Source of the DNA: Porticoccaceae bacterium
GTDB lineage: Bacteria; Pseudomonadota; Gammaproteobacteria; Pseudomonadales; Porticoccaceae
DNA length: 44,210 nucleotides
Assembly: GCA_029246925.1 (NCBI GenBank)
Contig: JAQWMF010000032.1
Location: 1 to 44,210 of the forward strand
Reading direction: 5' to 3'
Shown here: piece after piece, positions 20,302 to 33,259 of the stretch
Layout: each line of letters starts with the position of its first letter
Numbering within the stretch: position 1 is the stretch's first letter
Position numbers and translations under genes: made by a program
Notes under the pieces: generated by a model
The model's input: only the letters and a program-made list of their open reading frames with translations
The model's database searches: none
What the model was told of the DNA's origin: nothing

Positions 20302-20322
20302 AATTTTATTTGGCGCCCCTAG

Positions 20323-22365
<2,043 letters not shown>

Positions 22366-23181
22366 TTAACCGCTGCGCTCCTGAAGAAGAACCGCCTGCT
22401 GTGCGCGATGCCGGTAGTGATCGATAGTTTGCTTGGTCATTGAACTGCGTGATTCATCCATAATATTAAGTTGCAGTTTTTCTGCCATTTGCTCAGCTAC
22501 ATTCATCATTAAATCAAAGATTTCACCGGGTTTATCCAAGTCTGAAGGCGCCATAAATAATGTGACACCCACCATCTTCTGTTGGCCAATAGTGGTAAGG
22601 TCAAATGTTCCAGGATTTAGCAGATTGGCCATACTAAATAGAACCGGCCCAGAACCAACTTCACTGGTATGGCGATGGAATATTTTCATATTACCGTATC
22701 TCAAACCAAGACTAACTGCGGTATCTAGTAATTTCTGACCATCGCAGGTTTGATCCTTAGCGGTCATTAGGTGAATCACTAACAGTTCTTGTCTCTCAGC
22801 CTGTTCGATCTTTTCAGCTTGCTTTTTAGGCACCGCTTTTATGCTAATCGGAGTAGGCTCTTGCTCAGCTGGTTCATCGTCCCAATCAAACTTAGCCTGT
22901 TCTGGCTGATGAAATAGTGAATTTTGTTTTTCATTTTCTACTGGCTCTGAATAGTCATCATCTCGAGTACCAACTACGCGAGAACCACCTGAGGGAAATT
23001 GACTATCAGAAAACGGATCTTCTTCGTATTCGTATCGCGAAGCGCGGCTAATCTCGCGAGAGGACATTTGCAAATTTTCATAGCGATTGCGTTTTTTACG
23101 GCGCAGAAAGTCGAGAACAATAGCCAAAAAAACCATTGTAGACACTGCAATCACTATCGTTTTTGGTTCAAAGTAATCCAT
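22366..23181 (-). CDS. zipA: cell division protein ZipA
   Basis: N-terminal TM, acidic/Pro linker, C-terminal domain FHRH...SMANLLNPGTFDL; between smc and ligA. Confidence 0.92.
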   Translation of the reverse strand: MDYFEPKTIVIAVSTMVFLAIVLDFLRRKKRNRYENLQMSSREISRASRYEYEEDPFSDSQFPSGGSRVVGTRDDDYSEPVENEKQNSLFHQPEQAKFDWDDEPAEQEPTPISIKAVPKKQAEKIEQAERQELLVIHLMTAKDQTCDGQKLLDTAVSLGLRYGNMKIFHRHTSEVGSGPVLFSMANLLNPGTFDLTTIGQQKMVGVTLFMAPSDLDKPGEIFDLMMNVAEQMAEKLQLNIMDESRSSMTKQTIDHYRHRAQQAVLLQERSG

Positions 23182-23240
23182 AGATAAAGAATACTCTAAT
23201 TGCTCTCGTTAAAGCCACTATTTGTAACCGAATACAGTGA

Positions 23241-26200
23241 TTATGCCCCTGCTAATTCAGCCGCTTGGTTTACATCTACAGTTACCAGTCGTGAAACACC
23301 TGGTTCATGCATGGTGACACCCATCAAATGACTGGCTGCCTCCATTGAAATCTTATTATGCGAGATAAAGATAAATTGAACATGATCTGACATCTCTTGA
23401 AGCATCGCTGCATAGCGCCCAACATTAGCATCATCCAGTGGCGCATCCACTTCATCCAGCATACAGAAAGGTGCAGGATTGAGCTTAAAGATTGAAAATA
23501 CCATGGCAATTGCAGTCAATGCTTTTTCACCACCAGATAACAGGTGGATTGAGCTGTTCTTCTTACCCGGTGGTCTTGCCATCAGTGCTACACCCGCATT
23601 AAGAAGATCATCACCCACCATTTCAAGGTAAGCGTGACCGCCACCAAATAGCTTTGGAAATAACTCTTGAATATGGGTGTTTACAAATTCAAAAGTATCT
23701 TTAAATTTGGTTCTGGTTTCACGGTCAATTTTTTGGATTGCATTTCGCAATGTGGTTAGCGCTTCTTCTAACTCAGCATTTTGCTGATCAAGATAATCTT
23801 TGCGCTCTGATTCCAATTTGTACTCATCGATTGCCGCTAAATTAATAGGTCCCAATCGCTGAATTCTGTTAGCCATTACCTGTAGATTTTCTTCCCAATC
23901 CACAATAGCCGAATCTTCATCAAGGGTTTCTAGCAACTCAGGAAGATCACCCTGCTTCTCTTTGATTTGGCTATCAATGGTGCTGCTTAGGGTAGTAATT
24001 TCTTGAGCAGAAAGCCTTTGTTGCTCGAGTTTGCCCTGGGCCTTTTGCGCTTCTTGTTCTAGCTCACCGCGGATTTTTTCTTGCTCGCGCATTTGGAATT
24101 CAACGGTCTCAACCGCCGCTCGCGCCTCAGTCAAGGTTTCTTCAACAGCTAGGCGCGAGGCCAGTGCATTTTCAAGCTCGACCTTATAGTTTTCTGACGG
24201 ATCTTCTTTGATATTAAAGGCCGCTTTAAGCTGCTCACGACGCTCACTAAGACGTTCAACCTGTACCTGTAGTCGCTGAATACCCTCGCGAACAGAGTCT
24301 AATTGCGTAGTTAGAGAGCGCTGACGCATCTCTAGCTGTTGTCGTTGAATGCGATCTTGATCTGCTGTTTGGCGGCTACTGTCTAATTCTGATCTAAATT
24401 GGTCACGTTTTTGAACCAACTGTTCCCGCTGCTGACTATCGACATCCATTTTTTCAATGGCCTGTTCTAAAGTCTTGCGCGCTGCCGATAGGTTTTGGGT
24501 TTCAGTTTTTGCCTGCGCCTCGACCTCTGACAATTCAGTTTCGGCTCTATGCTTACGCGCCTTAAACTGCTCGATTTGCACCTCAAAGCCACTTAGCTTA
24601 GAACGCAGTTCGGTGTATTTATGCTGCTGCTCTGAGTGCTTTGTATCTAGCGATTGACGATCCTGCTCAAGCTGTTTTAAAGAGGCTTCGTTTTTAGCCC
24701 GAGTCGACTCAAGCTGATCCACTTTTTTATGGGTTACAGCAAGCTGTTCTGTAATCTTCTCAAGCTCTTGCTTGCGCTGTAAAAACCCTGCCGTAGCGTC
24801 CTTATCACGGGCTACACGCAACCAGTTACTACCCAGCCAGATGCCCTCTGGTGTCACTACAGACTCCACAGCACTTAGCTTTGATTGAAGTGTTAATGCT
24901 TCAGCTAAACTATCTGCGGCATAAATATTTGCCAGAAGACCATCAACACCTTCTGCCTTGACTAAATCACTTAACAACCGACCCTTATCAGCCGCATTTT
25001 TAGCTGAAGTACCTTTGCTGATAAGGAGTAATTCACCTTTTTTAAAATCATCTAACAAATCTATGCTAGAAACCACATCATCTACTGCAATTGCCTGGAG
25101 ATAACTACCCAGCACTGTCTCTACTGCAAGCTCCCAGCCCTTGTCTGGAACCACAGAGTCAGCCAATCTAGGTTTGTTCGCTAATCCCTTATCAGCCAAC
25201 CACTTTCTTTCAGACTCGTCGCCTTTTGCCGCTTGCTGTAGTGCCTCTAGAGAGGCCTCACGACCCTTTAAGGTCTGTTGCTTGCTACGCAGGCTATCGT
25301 AATCTGCACTGGTTTGCTTTTCTTGCTCACGCAATGCTTGAATCTGTGTGCTGTGATCCTGACGTTGCTTATCAAGCTGGGTTCGCGCTGATTCAACTTT
25401 AATTAATTCAGCCTGAACCGCCGCCATTTCTTTTTCCGCTGGACTAGCTTGAAAGCTGCTAACTTCGGTAGATAAAGAAGTGCGACGCTCATCAAGACGG
25501 CGTAAAAGTTGTTCTATATGTTGAATTCGGGACTGCTGCACCTCAGCCTGCTGTCGTGGGTCTGCAGCTGACTGGGTAAATTCATCCCATGATTGCTGCC
25601 ATTGCTGCATTGCAGACTCAGCAGTTTGTAATAACTCTGATGAGGCTTTTTCAGCCTCTTGCGCCTTCGCTAATAGAGGCTCAAGCTCAGACTGTTCAGC
25701 ACCCCAACCAGCAGCCTTTTGTTTATCGCTATTCAGGTGCTGCTCTGCTTCACTGAAGTTATGCTCAGTTTGCTGAAGGTCTTTATCTAACTCCTGAGCA
25801 CGCTGTTGCGAGTGTTCAATCGCCTGCTCTAAGCGAGCAACTTCGCTGCCGATTTTGTAGAAGTTGGCTTGGATCTCATTAAATGAATCACTGGCTTGAG
25901 TAAAATCAGCACGCAGTTTTTCAATCGCTGTATCGCAGGCGCTGCGGGCAGTCAATAGCTTTTCATGCTCAAGCTCAAGCTTGCCAATAATCTGCTTTTG
26001 CTGTTGACCCGATTGATCATAATCGCGCCAACGCAAGGCTAATAATTCAACCGTTAATTGGCGTTCCTGTTTCTTGTACTCTGCGTACTTTTCAGCGGCC
26101 TTAGCCTGACGCTCAAGGCGACCTATCTGCCTGCCGAGTTCATCGCGAATATCAGTCAGACGCTCAAGGTTTTCCATGGTGCGATTGATACGTGACTCCG

Positions 26201-26738
26201 TATCTCTACGGCGCTCTTTATATCTGGAAATACCTGCCGCTTCTTCGATATACACACGCAATTCATCGGGTTTGGATTCGATTAGGCGCGAGATCATACC
26301 CTGCTCAATAATCGCATAGCTACGGGGACCTAAACCGGTACCCAAAAAGATATCGGTAATATCGCGACGACGACACTTGTTACCATTTAGATAGTAATTA
26401 GCCGTGCCATCTCGGGTAACTTTGCGCTTAATTGCAATTTCGTTGTATGAGGCGTATTCACCCACAATACGCCCTTCAGAGTTATCAAATACCAGCTCAA
26501 TAGATGCCTGACCAACCGGCTTACGGGCACCTGAACCATTAAAGATAACATCGGACATCGACTCGCCGCGCAAATTCTTGGCTGAGCTTTCACCCATCAC
26601 CCAGCGCACCGCATCGATAATATTGGATTTACCACAACCGTTGGGGCCGACAACCGCGCACAGATTACCAGGAAACTGAGCATTGGTGGGGTCCACAAAA
26701 GATTTGAACCCAGCTAATTTTATTGATTTAAGCCGCAT
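23241..26738 (-). CDS. smc: chromosome segregation protein SMC
   Basis: MRLKSIKLAGFKSFVDPT; VGPNGCGKSNIIDAVRWVMGE; LSGGEKALTAIAMVFSIF; CMLDEVDAPLDDANV. Confidence 0.98.
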   Translation of the reverse strand: MRLKSIKLAGFKSFVDPTNAQFPGNLCAVVGPNGCGKSNIIDAVRWVMGESSAKNLRGESMSDVIFNGSGARKPVGQASIELVFDNSEGRIVGEYASYNEIAIKRKVTRDGTANYYLNGNKCRRRDITDIFLGTGLGPRSYAIIEQGMISRLIESKPDELRVYIEEAAGISRYKERRRDTESRINRTMENLERLTDIRDELGRQIGRLERQAKAAEKYAEYKKQERQLTVELLALRWRDYDQSGQQQKQIIGKLELEHEKLLTARSACDTAIEKLRADFTQASDSFNEIQANFYKIGSEVARLEQAIEHSQQRAQELDKDLQQTEHNFSEAEQHLNSDKQKAAGWGAEQSELEPLLAKAQEAEKASSELLQTAESAMQQWQQSWDEFTQSAADPRQQAEVQQSRIQHIEQLLRRLDERRTSLSTEVSSFQASPAEKEMAAVQAELIKVESARTQLDKQRQDHSTQIQALREQEKQTSADYDSLRSKQQTLKGREASLEALQQAAKGDESERKWLADKGLANKPRLADSVVPDKGWELAVETVLGSYLQAIAVDDVVSSIDLLDDFKKGELLLISKGTSAKNAADKGRLLSDLVKAEGVDGLLANIYAADSLAEALTLQSKLSAVESVVTPEGIWLGSNWLRVARDKDATAGFLQRKQELEKITEQLAVTHKKVDQLESTRAKNEASLKQLEQDRQSLDTKHSEQQHKYTELRSKLSGFEVQIEQFKARKHRAETELSEVEAQAKTETQNLSAARKTLEQAIEKMDVDSQQREQLVQKRDQFRSELDSSRQTADQDRIQRQQLEMRQRSLTTQLDSVREGIQRLQVQVERLSERREQLKAAFNIKEDPSENYKVELENALASRLAVEETLTEARAAVETVEFQMREQEKIRGELEQEAQKAQGKLEQQRLSAQEITTLSSTIDSQIKEKQGDLPELLETLDEDSAIVDWEENLQVMANRIQRLGPINLAAIDEYKLESERKDYLDQQNAELEEALTTLRNAIQKIDRETRTKFKDTFEFVNTHIQELFPKLFGGGHAYLEMVGDDLLNAGVALMARPPGKKNSSIHLLSGGEKALTAIAMVFSIFKLNPAPFCMLDEVDAPLDDANVGRYAAMLQEMSDHVQFIFISHNKISMEAASHLMGVTMHEPGVSRLVTVDVNQAAELAGA

Positions 26739-26917
26739 TTATAGGTCGTTTTTTTGGTCAATTTTGGTTGGCCATTTTTAATGGCTAGCCGGTATTCTAC
26801 ACAGTATAAGCAGAAGGCAAAACCATTTATCCAATTTTATGACAGAAATATGAGATGGATTTTTAAGACAACTTAATAAGACGGAAAAAAAGACCTAAAT
26901 TGCCTTAATTATTAGAC

Positions 26918-28147
26918 TCAATTGGACTTTATTTGCGCTGATATTTGAAGGTTTAGATGTTGTTTTACTGTGCTTAAATTTATCGGACTTATAGCGTCCT
27001 CCCAATCTCCCACCTGCGGTGTTGCCGAGCCTGTTTGGGATAATCTAGCCACCGCTTTAACCTCATTGACGCTAGATAGGTTATAGCCCACCATCACTGC
27101 ATCGGCATTGCTGAGGGTAATGGTAGTCGGCAAGTCCCCTGCCCTTAGTTTTTTCGCCGCCAATGGCATAGGTGCACCTGAGATGGCTACTAGTGCAACA
27201 TACACCGATTGCTCTGGATTAAACACAATAGATTGGTCGATGCTGACTGTTATCTCAACCTGAGGTGATACTGTGGCTTGTTCAGGCTCGATACCCAAGC
27301 GTTTTTGCGCGCGAGCAATACCGGCTTTAAGGGCTTTGGCGGTTGCAGAGGTTTGATTCATCTGTCTTTGCGCTTCTTGCCAGTAGGTAATGGCCAACTG
27401 CCATTGCTGGCTTTCAAATGCCTGAATACCCTTTAAACCCAATACCGTTGGATTGGATGAATCTATGGCAAATGCCTTATCCAGAGCCAATAACACCTCA
27501 TCTGTAAACTGGCTATTGGCTAGCATAAATAGGATTTCGGCATATTGCCCCAATAAATAACCATCGTCAGGACTTAGTTTAATCGCCTGCGAGTAGTAAT
27601 AGGCGGCACTGGATAAGTCATTTTTCTGAATCGCTCGTTTGGCTAGCAGTATCCAATAGTAAATATTGTCTGGACGTTGCTCGGCTCTTTTTTCAACTGC
27701 CGCATAAAGCTGATCCTGCAACTCTGTCGATTGAACAGCATCCGTTGATTCTGAGGCCTGCTGAATCAGGGTTAAAATGCGCTGATCGGCAGATGCGCCC
27801 ACAGACTGATAAATACCTAAACAAAACAGCGGCATTAGCAAAAGTACCACCGGCAATAACCAAACCGCCTGTCTGCTCTCTGTAACAATTGACTGTTGGG
27901 GCTCGGGGCTTTCGGTATTGCTGAGGAGTAACCGTTTGGCTTCAATTAAAAGCTGCTGATATTGCGCTTGATCTATTTGCTGTTGCTTTAACTGGCGATC
28001 TAGCTGTGATTGCTGGTCACGAAAAATCTGCAAATTGGCTTCCAGTACCTCGCCCTGATCAACCCGACCCCGACGTACAAAGGGATAAATCAAAAATAAA
28101 GAAGCAAGCACCAAAAGCCCTGCAATAAGAAGCCATAGGGTCATCAT
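26918..28147 (-). CDS. ccmI: c-type cytochrome biogenesis protein CcmI
   Basis: N-terminal TMs, TPR region, C-terminal CcmI domain; last gene of ccm cluster. Confidence 0.9.
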   Translation of the reverse strand: MMTLWLLIAGLLVLASLFLIYPFVRRGRVDQGEVLEANLQIFRDQQSQLDRQLKQQQIDQAQYQQLLIEAKRLLLSNTESPEPQQSIVTESRQAVWLLPVVLLLMPLFCLGIYQSVGASADQRILTLIQQASESTDAVQSTELQDQLYAAVEKRAEQRPDNIYYWILLAKRAIQKNDLSSAAYYYSQAIKLSPDDGYLLGQYAEILFMLANSQFTDEVLLALDKAFAIDSSNPTVLGLKGIQAFESQQWQLAITYWQEAQRQMNQTSATAKALKAGIARAQKRLGIEPEQATVSPQVEITVSIDQSIVFNPEQSVYVALVAISGAPMPLAAKKLRAGDLPTTITLSNADAVMVGYNLSSVNEVKAVARLSQTGSATPQVGDWEDAISPINLSTVKQHLNLQISAQIKSN

Positions 28148-28641
28148 TGATCGTCCTCGCCCAATAACTCGGATAACTGTTGCTGCTGCTTGTCAGTTAG
28201 CTCTGTGGTATCAGCTTTAACTCGACGTCCTGAAAAGGCGTAGCGCCATATAATAACGGCTCCAAATAAAACAAAACACAGAGGCGCTAACCACAGAAAC
28301 CCAGTATTTGTATTAACCTCAGGGCGATACAGAATAAATTCTGAATAGCGCGAGACCAAATGCTGCTTAATTTGATCATCGGTATTTTGCGCTTCAAGCA
28401 TAGAATGGATCTGCGCTTTCATATCTTTGGAAATTGGCGCATTGGAATCGGCTAAATTTTGATTCTGGCACTTTGGGCAACGCAACTCTTGAACCAATTG
28501 ATAGTATCGCTCGCGCAACGAGGGATCAGAAAATTGCACCACCTCGGTACTGGCCCAAACTTTAGATGGCTCAGCAAACTGAGCTAAAGGCATCAGAAAT
28601 ATTGCCATAGCGAGTAAAACATTTAATAAATACATTCGCAT
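28144..28641 (-). CDS. ccmH: cytochrome c-type biogenesis protein CcmH
   Basis: LRCPKCQNQNLADSNAPISKDMKAQIHSML; C-terminal TM. Confidence 0.94.
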   Translation of the reverse strand: MRMYLLNVLLAMAIFLMPLAQFAEPSKVWASTEVVQFSDPSLRERYYQLVQELRCPKCQNQNLADSNAPISKDMKAQIHSMLEAQNTDDQIKQHLVSRYSEFILYRPEVNTNTGFLWLAPLCFVLFGAVIIWRYAFSGRRVKADTTELTDKQQQQLSELLGEDDQ

Positions 28642-29177
28642 TATTCCATTTCACCGACTAACTGCTGATAAAGGCTGCTCATTTCATCATCCCAAACTCG
28701 CTGGTCTACTACACCAACGCGGCGGTATCGAATAATACCCTGAGCATCTACCAAATAGGTTTCTGGCGCACCAGTGACACCTAAGTCAAAACCTAAACTT
28801 CCTTGAGCATCGACAATATTAAATAGATAGGGGTTACCTTTTTGCTTAAGCCATTGAATAGCCTGCTGATCTTGATCTTTGTAATTAAGGCCAATAATCG
28901 CTATACCCTCAGCGGCTAATTGATTGAGCATAGGGTGCTCAATTCGGCAGGCAAAGCACCAGGTAGCCCAAACATTGACCAGTACCACCTGAGAATCAAG
29001 ATCACGCTCAGAGAGCAACTCCTGATCATTAGCAAGAGATGGCAAGATAAAAGACGGGAATGGTTCGCCTACCAGTGCAGATGGCAATTCCGTTGGGTCT
29101 CTATCTAAACCCTTGAGTAGAAAAAGACTCAAAATGGCAAAAACCATCAATGGAACAAACAGTGCTATGCGATTCAT
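28641..29177 (-). CDS. ccmG: thiol:disulfide interchange protein CcmG/DsbE
   Basis: NVWATWCFACRIEHPML CxxC motif; GAPETYLVDAQGIIRYRRVG. Confidence 0.94.
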   Translation of the reverse strand: MNRIALFVPLMVFAILSLFLLKGLDRDPTELPSALVGEPFPSFILPSLANDQELLSERDLDSQVVLVNVWATWCFACRIEHPMLNQLAAEGIAIIGLNYKDQDQQAIQWLKQKGNPYLFNIVDAQGSLGFDLGVTGAPETYLVDAQGIIRYRRVGVVDQRVWDDEMSSLYQQLVGEME

Positions 29178-31135
29178 GGCGCAACCTTATTGTTGGCCTG
29201 AGATTTTTTTCGGCGGCGATAACGTCGATCGGTAGCGGCTAATAGTCCACCAATTGCCACCATAACAGCCCCCAACCAGATACAGCGAACAAATGGTTTA
29301 ACCTGTAAGCTCAGTGCCCAAGCACCGTTTGCTAAGGGCTCACCCAGAGACACATAGATATCCCTTGTCAGCGACGGATCAATAGCCGCTTCGGTCATTA
29401 CCTGCCCGCCGGCATTGTAATGTCGTTTTTCAGGAAATAAATTAGCGACCAACTGATTATTTTTGGTGACTGTAATCTGCGCTTGAAATGCTGTGAAATT
29501 TGGCCCGTCAACAGGATTAACACCCGAAAAATTAAACTCATAGCCAGCAATCATCGCATTGTCACCGGGTGCCATGCGCAATTCACGCGTTTGATCATAA
29601 GCTGAACTCAAACCTACACCTAATACACAGATGGCTAAACCCGTATGCGCTAATTGCATCCCTAAATAGCTATGGCTTAGCTTGGCTACACGCTTTAGAT
29701 CAATGCCGATTTTATCTCTCAGATCTGCCGCAATTGTGGCTATCAGCCAAGCCGTCATAAAGACCGTTAATCCCGCAGTGATTGAGTAGCTGAAATCTGT
29801 TGCTAAATAGACTGGTAAAATACCTGCACTAACAATTGCCAGCAGAAGTGGCACAGGGATTTTACTGAGTATTAAACTACTGTCTGTAGATTTCCATTGG
29901 GTAAATACAGCAATGCCCAACGCTATAACTAGTCCAACCGTCAAAGGCACAAAGAAGAAATTAAAGTACGGAGGTCCTACGGAAATTTTACCCAATTCGA
30001 GGACGTCAGCGACTAATGGGTACAGAGTGCCAATGAGAATCATGGTCATTGAACTGACTAATATCACATTATTAATGAGAAGCATGACTTCTCTCGACCA
30101 ACCGCTGTAGGCTGCAACCTTCCGCATCGCTGGACCGCGAAGCGCGAATAGCATCAAGGAACCACCGATAACTATCGCCAAAAACATCAGCATAAATACG
30201 CCGCGCTCTGGGTCTGAGGCAAAGGCATGTACTGAGGTCAAAATACCAGAGCGCACCAAAAAAGTGCCTAATAAACTCAGTGAAAAGGCGAAGATGGCCA
30301 ATAACAGCGTCCAACTTCGAAACACACCACGCTTTTCAGTCGCAGAGACACTATGTATCAATGCTGTGCCTACCAACCACGGCATAAGCGAGGCATTTTC
30401 TACCGGGTCCCAAAACCACCATCCGCCCCAGCCGAGCTCATAATAGGCCCACCAACTCCCCAGAGTAATACCAATAGTAAGGAACACCCACGCCAAATTG
30501 ATCCAGGGTCGCGACCAACGCGCCCATGCACTATCAAATTGCCCACCAATCAGCGCGGCAATAGCGAAAGCAAAGGGAACTGCAAAGCCAACGTAGCCCA
30601 TATACAGCATGGGTGGGTGAATAATTAATCCTATATCCTGTAGAAGTGGATTAAGGTCAGCACCTTCCATAGGCACCATTGGCAATAAGCGCTCAAATGG
30701 GTTAGACGTAAGCAGTAAAAATAGTGCAAAACCCACAGAAATAGCCCCTAGCACTGAGAGTATACGAGCGGTAAGTACCAGCGGCAGTGAACGACTAAAC
30801 AGTGCAACTGCTACGGTCCAACCTGCCAATATTAGTGCCCATAATAATAGAGAGCCCTCGTGAGCTGCCCAGACTGCGCTGATTTTGTAATGATCAGGCA
30901 GCGCTGTATTAGAATGTTGTGACACATATTTGAGTGAGAAGTCATCATTCAAAAAAGCTATGGCCAAGCAGCCAAAGGAAATAGCTACAAAAAATAGCTG
31001 CCCCATAGACAGGGAGCGACCCAATCGCATCCAGCTAGAATAGCCCTTAAAAGAACCTATCATAGGCACCAGTGACTGCAAAAGTGCCATACCCAGTGCA
31101 ATAATTAGAGCAAAATGCCCCAGTTCTGCTATCAC
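29174..31135 (-). CDS. ccmF: heme lyase CcmF
   Basis: YYELGWGGWWFWDPVENASLMPWL WWD motif; multi-TM. Confidence 0.97.
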   Translation of the reverse strand: MIAELGHFALIIALGMALLQSLVPMIGSFKGYSSWMRLGRSLSMGQLFFVAISFGCLAIAFLNDDFSLKYVSQHSNTALPDHYKISAVWAAHEGSLLLWALILAGWTVAVALFSRSLPLVLTARILSVLGAISVGFALFLLLTSNPFERLLPMVPMEGADLNPLLQDIGLIIHPPMLYMGYVGFAVPFAFAIAALIGGQFDSAWARWSRPWINLAWVFLTIGITLGSWWAYYELGWGGWWFWDPVENASLMPWLVGTALIHSVSATEKRGVFRSWTLLLAIFAFSLSLLGTFLVRSGILTSVHAFASDPERGVFMLMFLAIVIGGSLMLFALRGPAMRKVAAYSGWSREVMLLINNVILVSSMTMILIGTLYPLVADVLELGKISVGPPYFNFFFVPLTVGLVIALGIAVFTQWKSTDSSLILSKIPVPLLLAIVSAGILPVYLATDFSYSITAGLTVFMTAWLIATIAADLRDKIGIDLKRVAKLSHSYLGMQLAHTGLAICVLGVGLSSAYDQTRELRMAPGDNAMIAGYEFNFSGVNPVDGPNFTAFQAQITVTKNNQLVANLFPEKRHYNAGGQVMTEAAIDPSLTRDIYVSLGEPLANGAWALSLQVKPFVRCIWLGAVMVAIGGLLAATDRRYRRRKKSQANNKVAP

Positions 31136-31602
31136 TTTTCAGCCTCTTGAGGTGAATACTTACCCTGCTGTTTTAGTTTATAAGCCTGATTCATCGCATC
31201 GGCTACTTCAGGTGGGGTGTAATTTTCATCATGCTTAGCAAGCACCTGTGATGCGCGCAAAATTTTGGCGCTATCTAATTTACCCGTGGCAATAGCTGCT
31301 TCACCCTCAGCAAATAAATCAGGCAGGATTCCACTGTAACTAATTTTTAAATTCCCTATTCCATCTGTTACCCAAAAGCTTACATCCAGAGAATCTAGCG
31401 ATCTCTCGATAGAGCCTTCCACCACCATTCCGCCGGCCCTAATGGTGACATTTTCAGGCGCTTCGCCCTGAATAACCTGCGAGGGTGTAAAAAAATAGTT
31501 GGCATTTTGACCCAACATATAGGCAATTAACCCAGCCGCCAGCGAACTGGCAACCACGATCAATAAAACAACCTGTAGTCTCTGCTTACGAATGGGATGC
31601 AT
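31132..31602 (-). CDS. ccmE: heme chaperone CcmE
   Basis: QVLAKHDENYTPPEVADA heme-binding His context. Confidence 0.95.
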   Translation of the reverse strand: MHPIRKQRLQVVLLIVVASSLAAGLIAYMLGQNANYFFTPSQVIQGEAPENVTIRAGGMVVEGSIERSLDSLDVSFWVTDGIGNLKISYSGILPDLFAEGEAAIATGKLDSAKILRASQVLAKHDENYTPPEVADAMNQAYKLKQQGKYSPQEAEK

Positions 31603-31804
31603 CTAATGCCTCTTTTTGTGTAGCGGCCTGATTGACCTGCTGTAGCTTTATATGTAGCTGGATATTTTTGAATTCCTGCTTTTTTTGGCATAGAGGTTTA
31701 ACCATTAACCCAACCATTACAACAATAGATATAATGAATGCAGACCAGACATAGACGCCATGTCCATCCATAAAAATAAGCTGCTGTAGGCTATCAAAAT
31801 ACAT
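31586..31804 (-). CDS. ccmD: heme exporter protein CcmD
   Basis: Short single-TM protein MDGHGVYVWSAFIISIVVM between ccmC and ccmE. Confidence 0.9.
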   Translation of the reverse strand: MYFDSLQQLIFMDGHGVYVWSAFIISIVVMVGLMVKPLCQKKQEFKNIQLHIKLQQVNQAATQKEALDASHS

Positions 31805-31806
31805 AA

Positions 31807-32571
31807 TTATTTCTCTGCTAATTTATCGGTTACAAGTTGTTTAACCCAACTCGCTCTATATTCACGTCGAAGAATCTCTGCTCTAGTAAAGAGAATCAAT
31901 GAAACTGCATAGAAGGCATAAAAACCTACAATCATGACCACCAGTGGCATAAACATATCTGGATGCATGCTGGGTGCACCAGTAAATTTAATGGTCGCCG
32001 GTTGGTGAAGGGTCTGCCACCAATCAACTGATTTATAAATTATAGGTACATTAACCATGCCCACTAAGCCCAAAATAGCTGATGCTTTATCTGCGGCCTC
32101 ATGGCTAGAATAGGTATGGCGCAATGCCATCACACCTATGTATAGAAATAATAAAATTAACATAGAGGTAATTCGCGCATCCCATACCCAGTAAGCACCC
32201 CAGGTTGGCTTACCCCAGATGGCACCAGTGACTAAGGCGATAAAGGTTAAAGCCGCACCAATGGGTGCCGCTGAACGCATTAGCATATAAGATAGTTTAA
32301 TCCGCCAAATTAGACCCACAGCGCCTGCTATAGCCATTAAATAATAGCCTGCTAGCGCTACCACAGAAGCGGGCACATGTACGTATATTATGCGAAAACT
32401 ATTACCCTGTTTTGCATCAGGCGGCGCATAAGCAAGCCCCCATACTAGGCCGGCAACAAGTAGAGACAACATAATAAAACTCAACCAAGGCAACCAGCGC
32501 TGAGTTTTTTGATAAAACCACCGCGGAGACCCAAGGCGGTGAAACCATGTCCATTGCAGATGTAAATTCAT
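31807..32571 (-). CDS. ccmC: heme export protein CcmC
   Basis: IWGKPTWGAYWVWDARITSMLILLFLYIG WWD-type motif. Confidence 0.96.
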   Translation of the reverse strand: MNLHLQWTWFHRLGSPRWFYQKTQRWLPWLSFIMLSLLVAGLVWGLAYAPPDAKQGNSFRIIYVHVPASVVALAGYYLMAIAGAVGLIWRIKLSYMLMRSAAPIGAALTFIALVTGAIWGKPTWGAYWVWDARITSMLILLFLYIGVMALRHTYSSHEAADKASAILGLVGMVNVPIIYKSVDWWQTLHQPATIKFTGAPSMHPDMFMPLVVMIVGFYAFYAVSLILFTRAEILRREYRASWVKQLVTDKLAEK

Positions 32572-32578
32572 TTAACGT

Positions 32579-33259
32579 TTATCCATTTTTCGCAAGTCGC
32601 AGACCTGCGTTAATTGCTAGAGGGCAGAGCGCTATAGCTATGGCCAAAAAAGCAGCCAAAATAGCCAGTGGCGCCGTCCAATCAAGTCCATCAACGGCAC
32701 TTTGAATAGTCGCACTACCAAAAATAAGAACCGGCATATACAACGGCATAACAAGCAATGCCAAAAGAACACCACCCTGTCGCGGCAAGGTTAAAGCCGC
32801 GCCCACTGCACCAATCAAACTCAGCACAGCAGTCCCTAGAGCTAAACTTAATATCATTGGAATAACGGCCACTACAGGTAGTGAAAACCATATACCAATC
32901 AATGGCGACAACAATGTCAGTGGCAACCCTATCATCAGCCAATGGGCGGCTATTTTACCCAAAATTGGTAAAATCAGCATATTGGGCGACAGTAACATCT
33001 GCTCTAAAGAGCCATCCTGAAGATCATCACTAAACAGGCGCTCAACCGATAATAGTGTCGCTAGCACTGCTAGAATCCAAATAATACCGGGGGCGAGCTG
33101 TGCCAATCGCTCAGCTTCTGGCGCAATCGCCAGAGGAACAAGTGCCGAGATCAAGAGAAAAAATATCAAAGGTTTTACAAGGTCAGTCTTGTTTCTGATA
33201 CCAAGCAATAAGTCTCGATATAAATAGGCTGAAAAACCACCAGAAAGATAATTGTACAT
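32579..33259 (-). CDS. ccmB: heme exporter subunit CcmB
   Basis: LERLFSDDLQDGSLEQMLLSP; multi-TM; operon position. Confidence 0.95.
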   Translation of the reverse strand: MYNYLSGGFSAYLYRDLLLGIRNKTDLVKPLIFFLLISALVPLAIAPEAERLAQLAPGIIWILAVLATLLSVERLFSDDLQDGSLEQMLLSPNMLILPILGKIAAHWLMIGLPLTLLSPLIGIWFSLPVVAVIPMILSLALGTAVLSLIGAVGAALTLPRQGGVLLALLVMPLYMPVLIFGSATIQSAVDGLDWTAPLAILAAFLAIAIALCPLAINAGLRLAKNG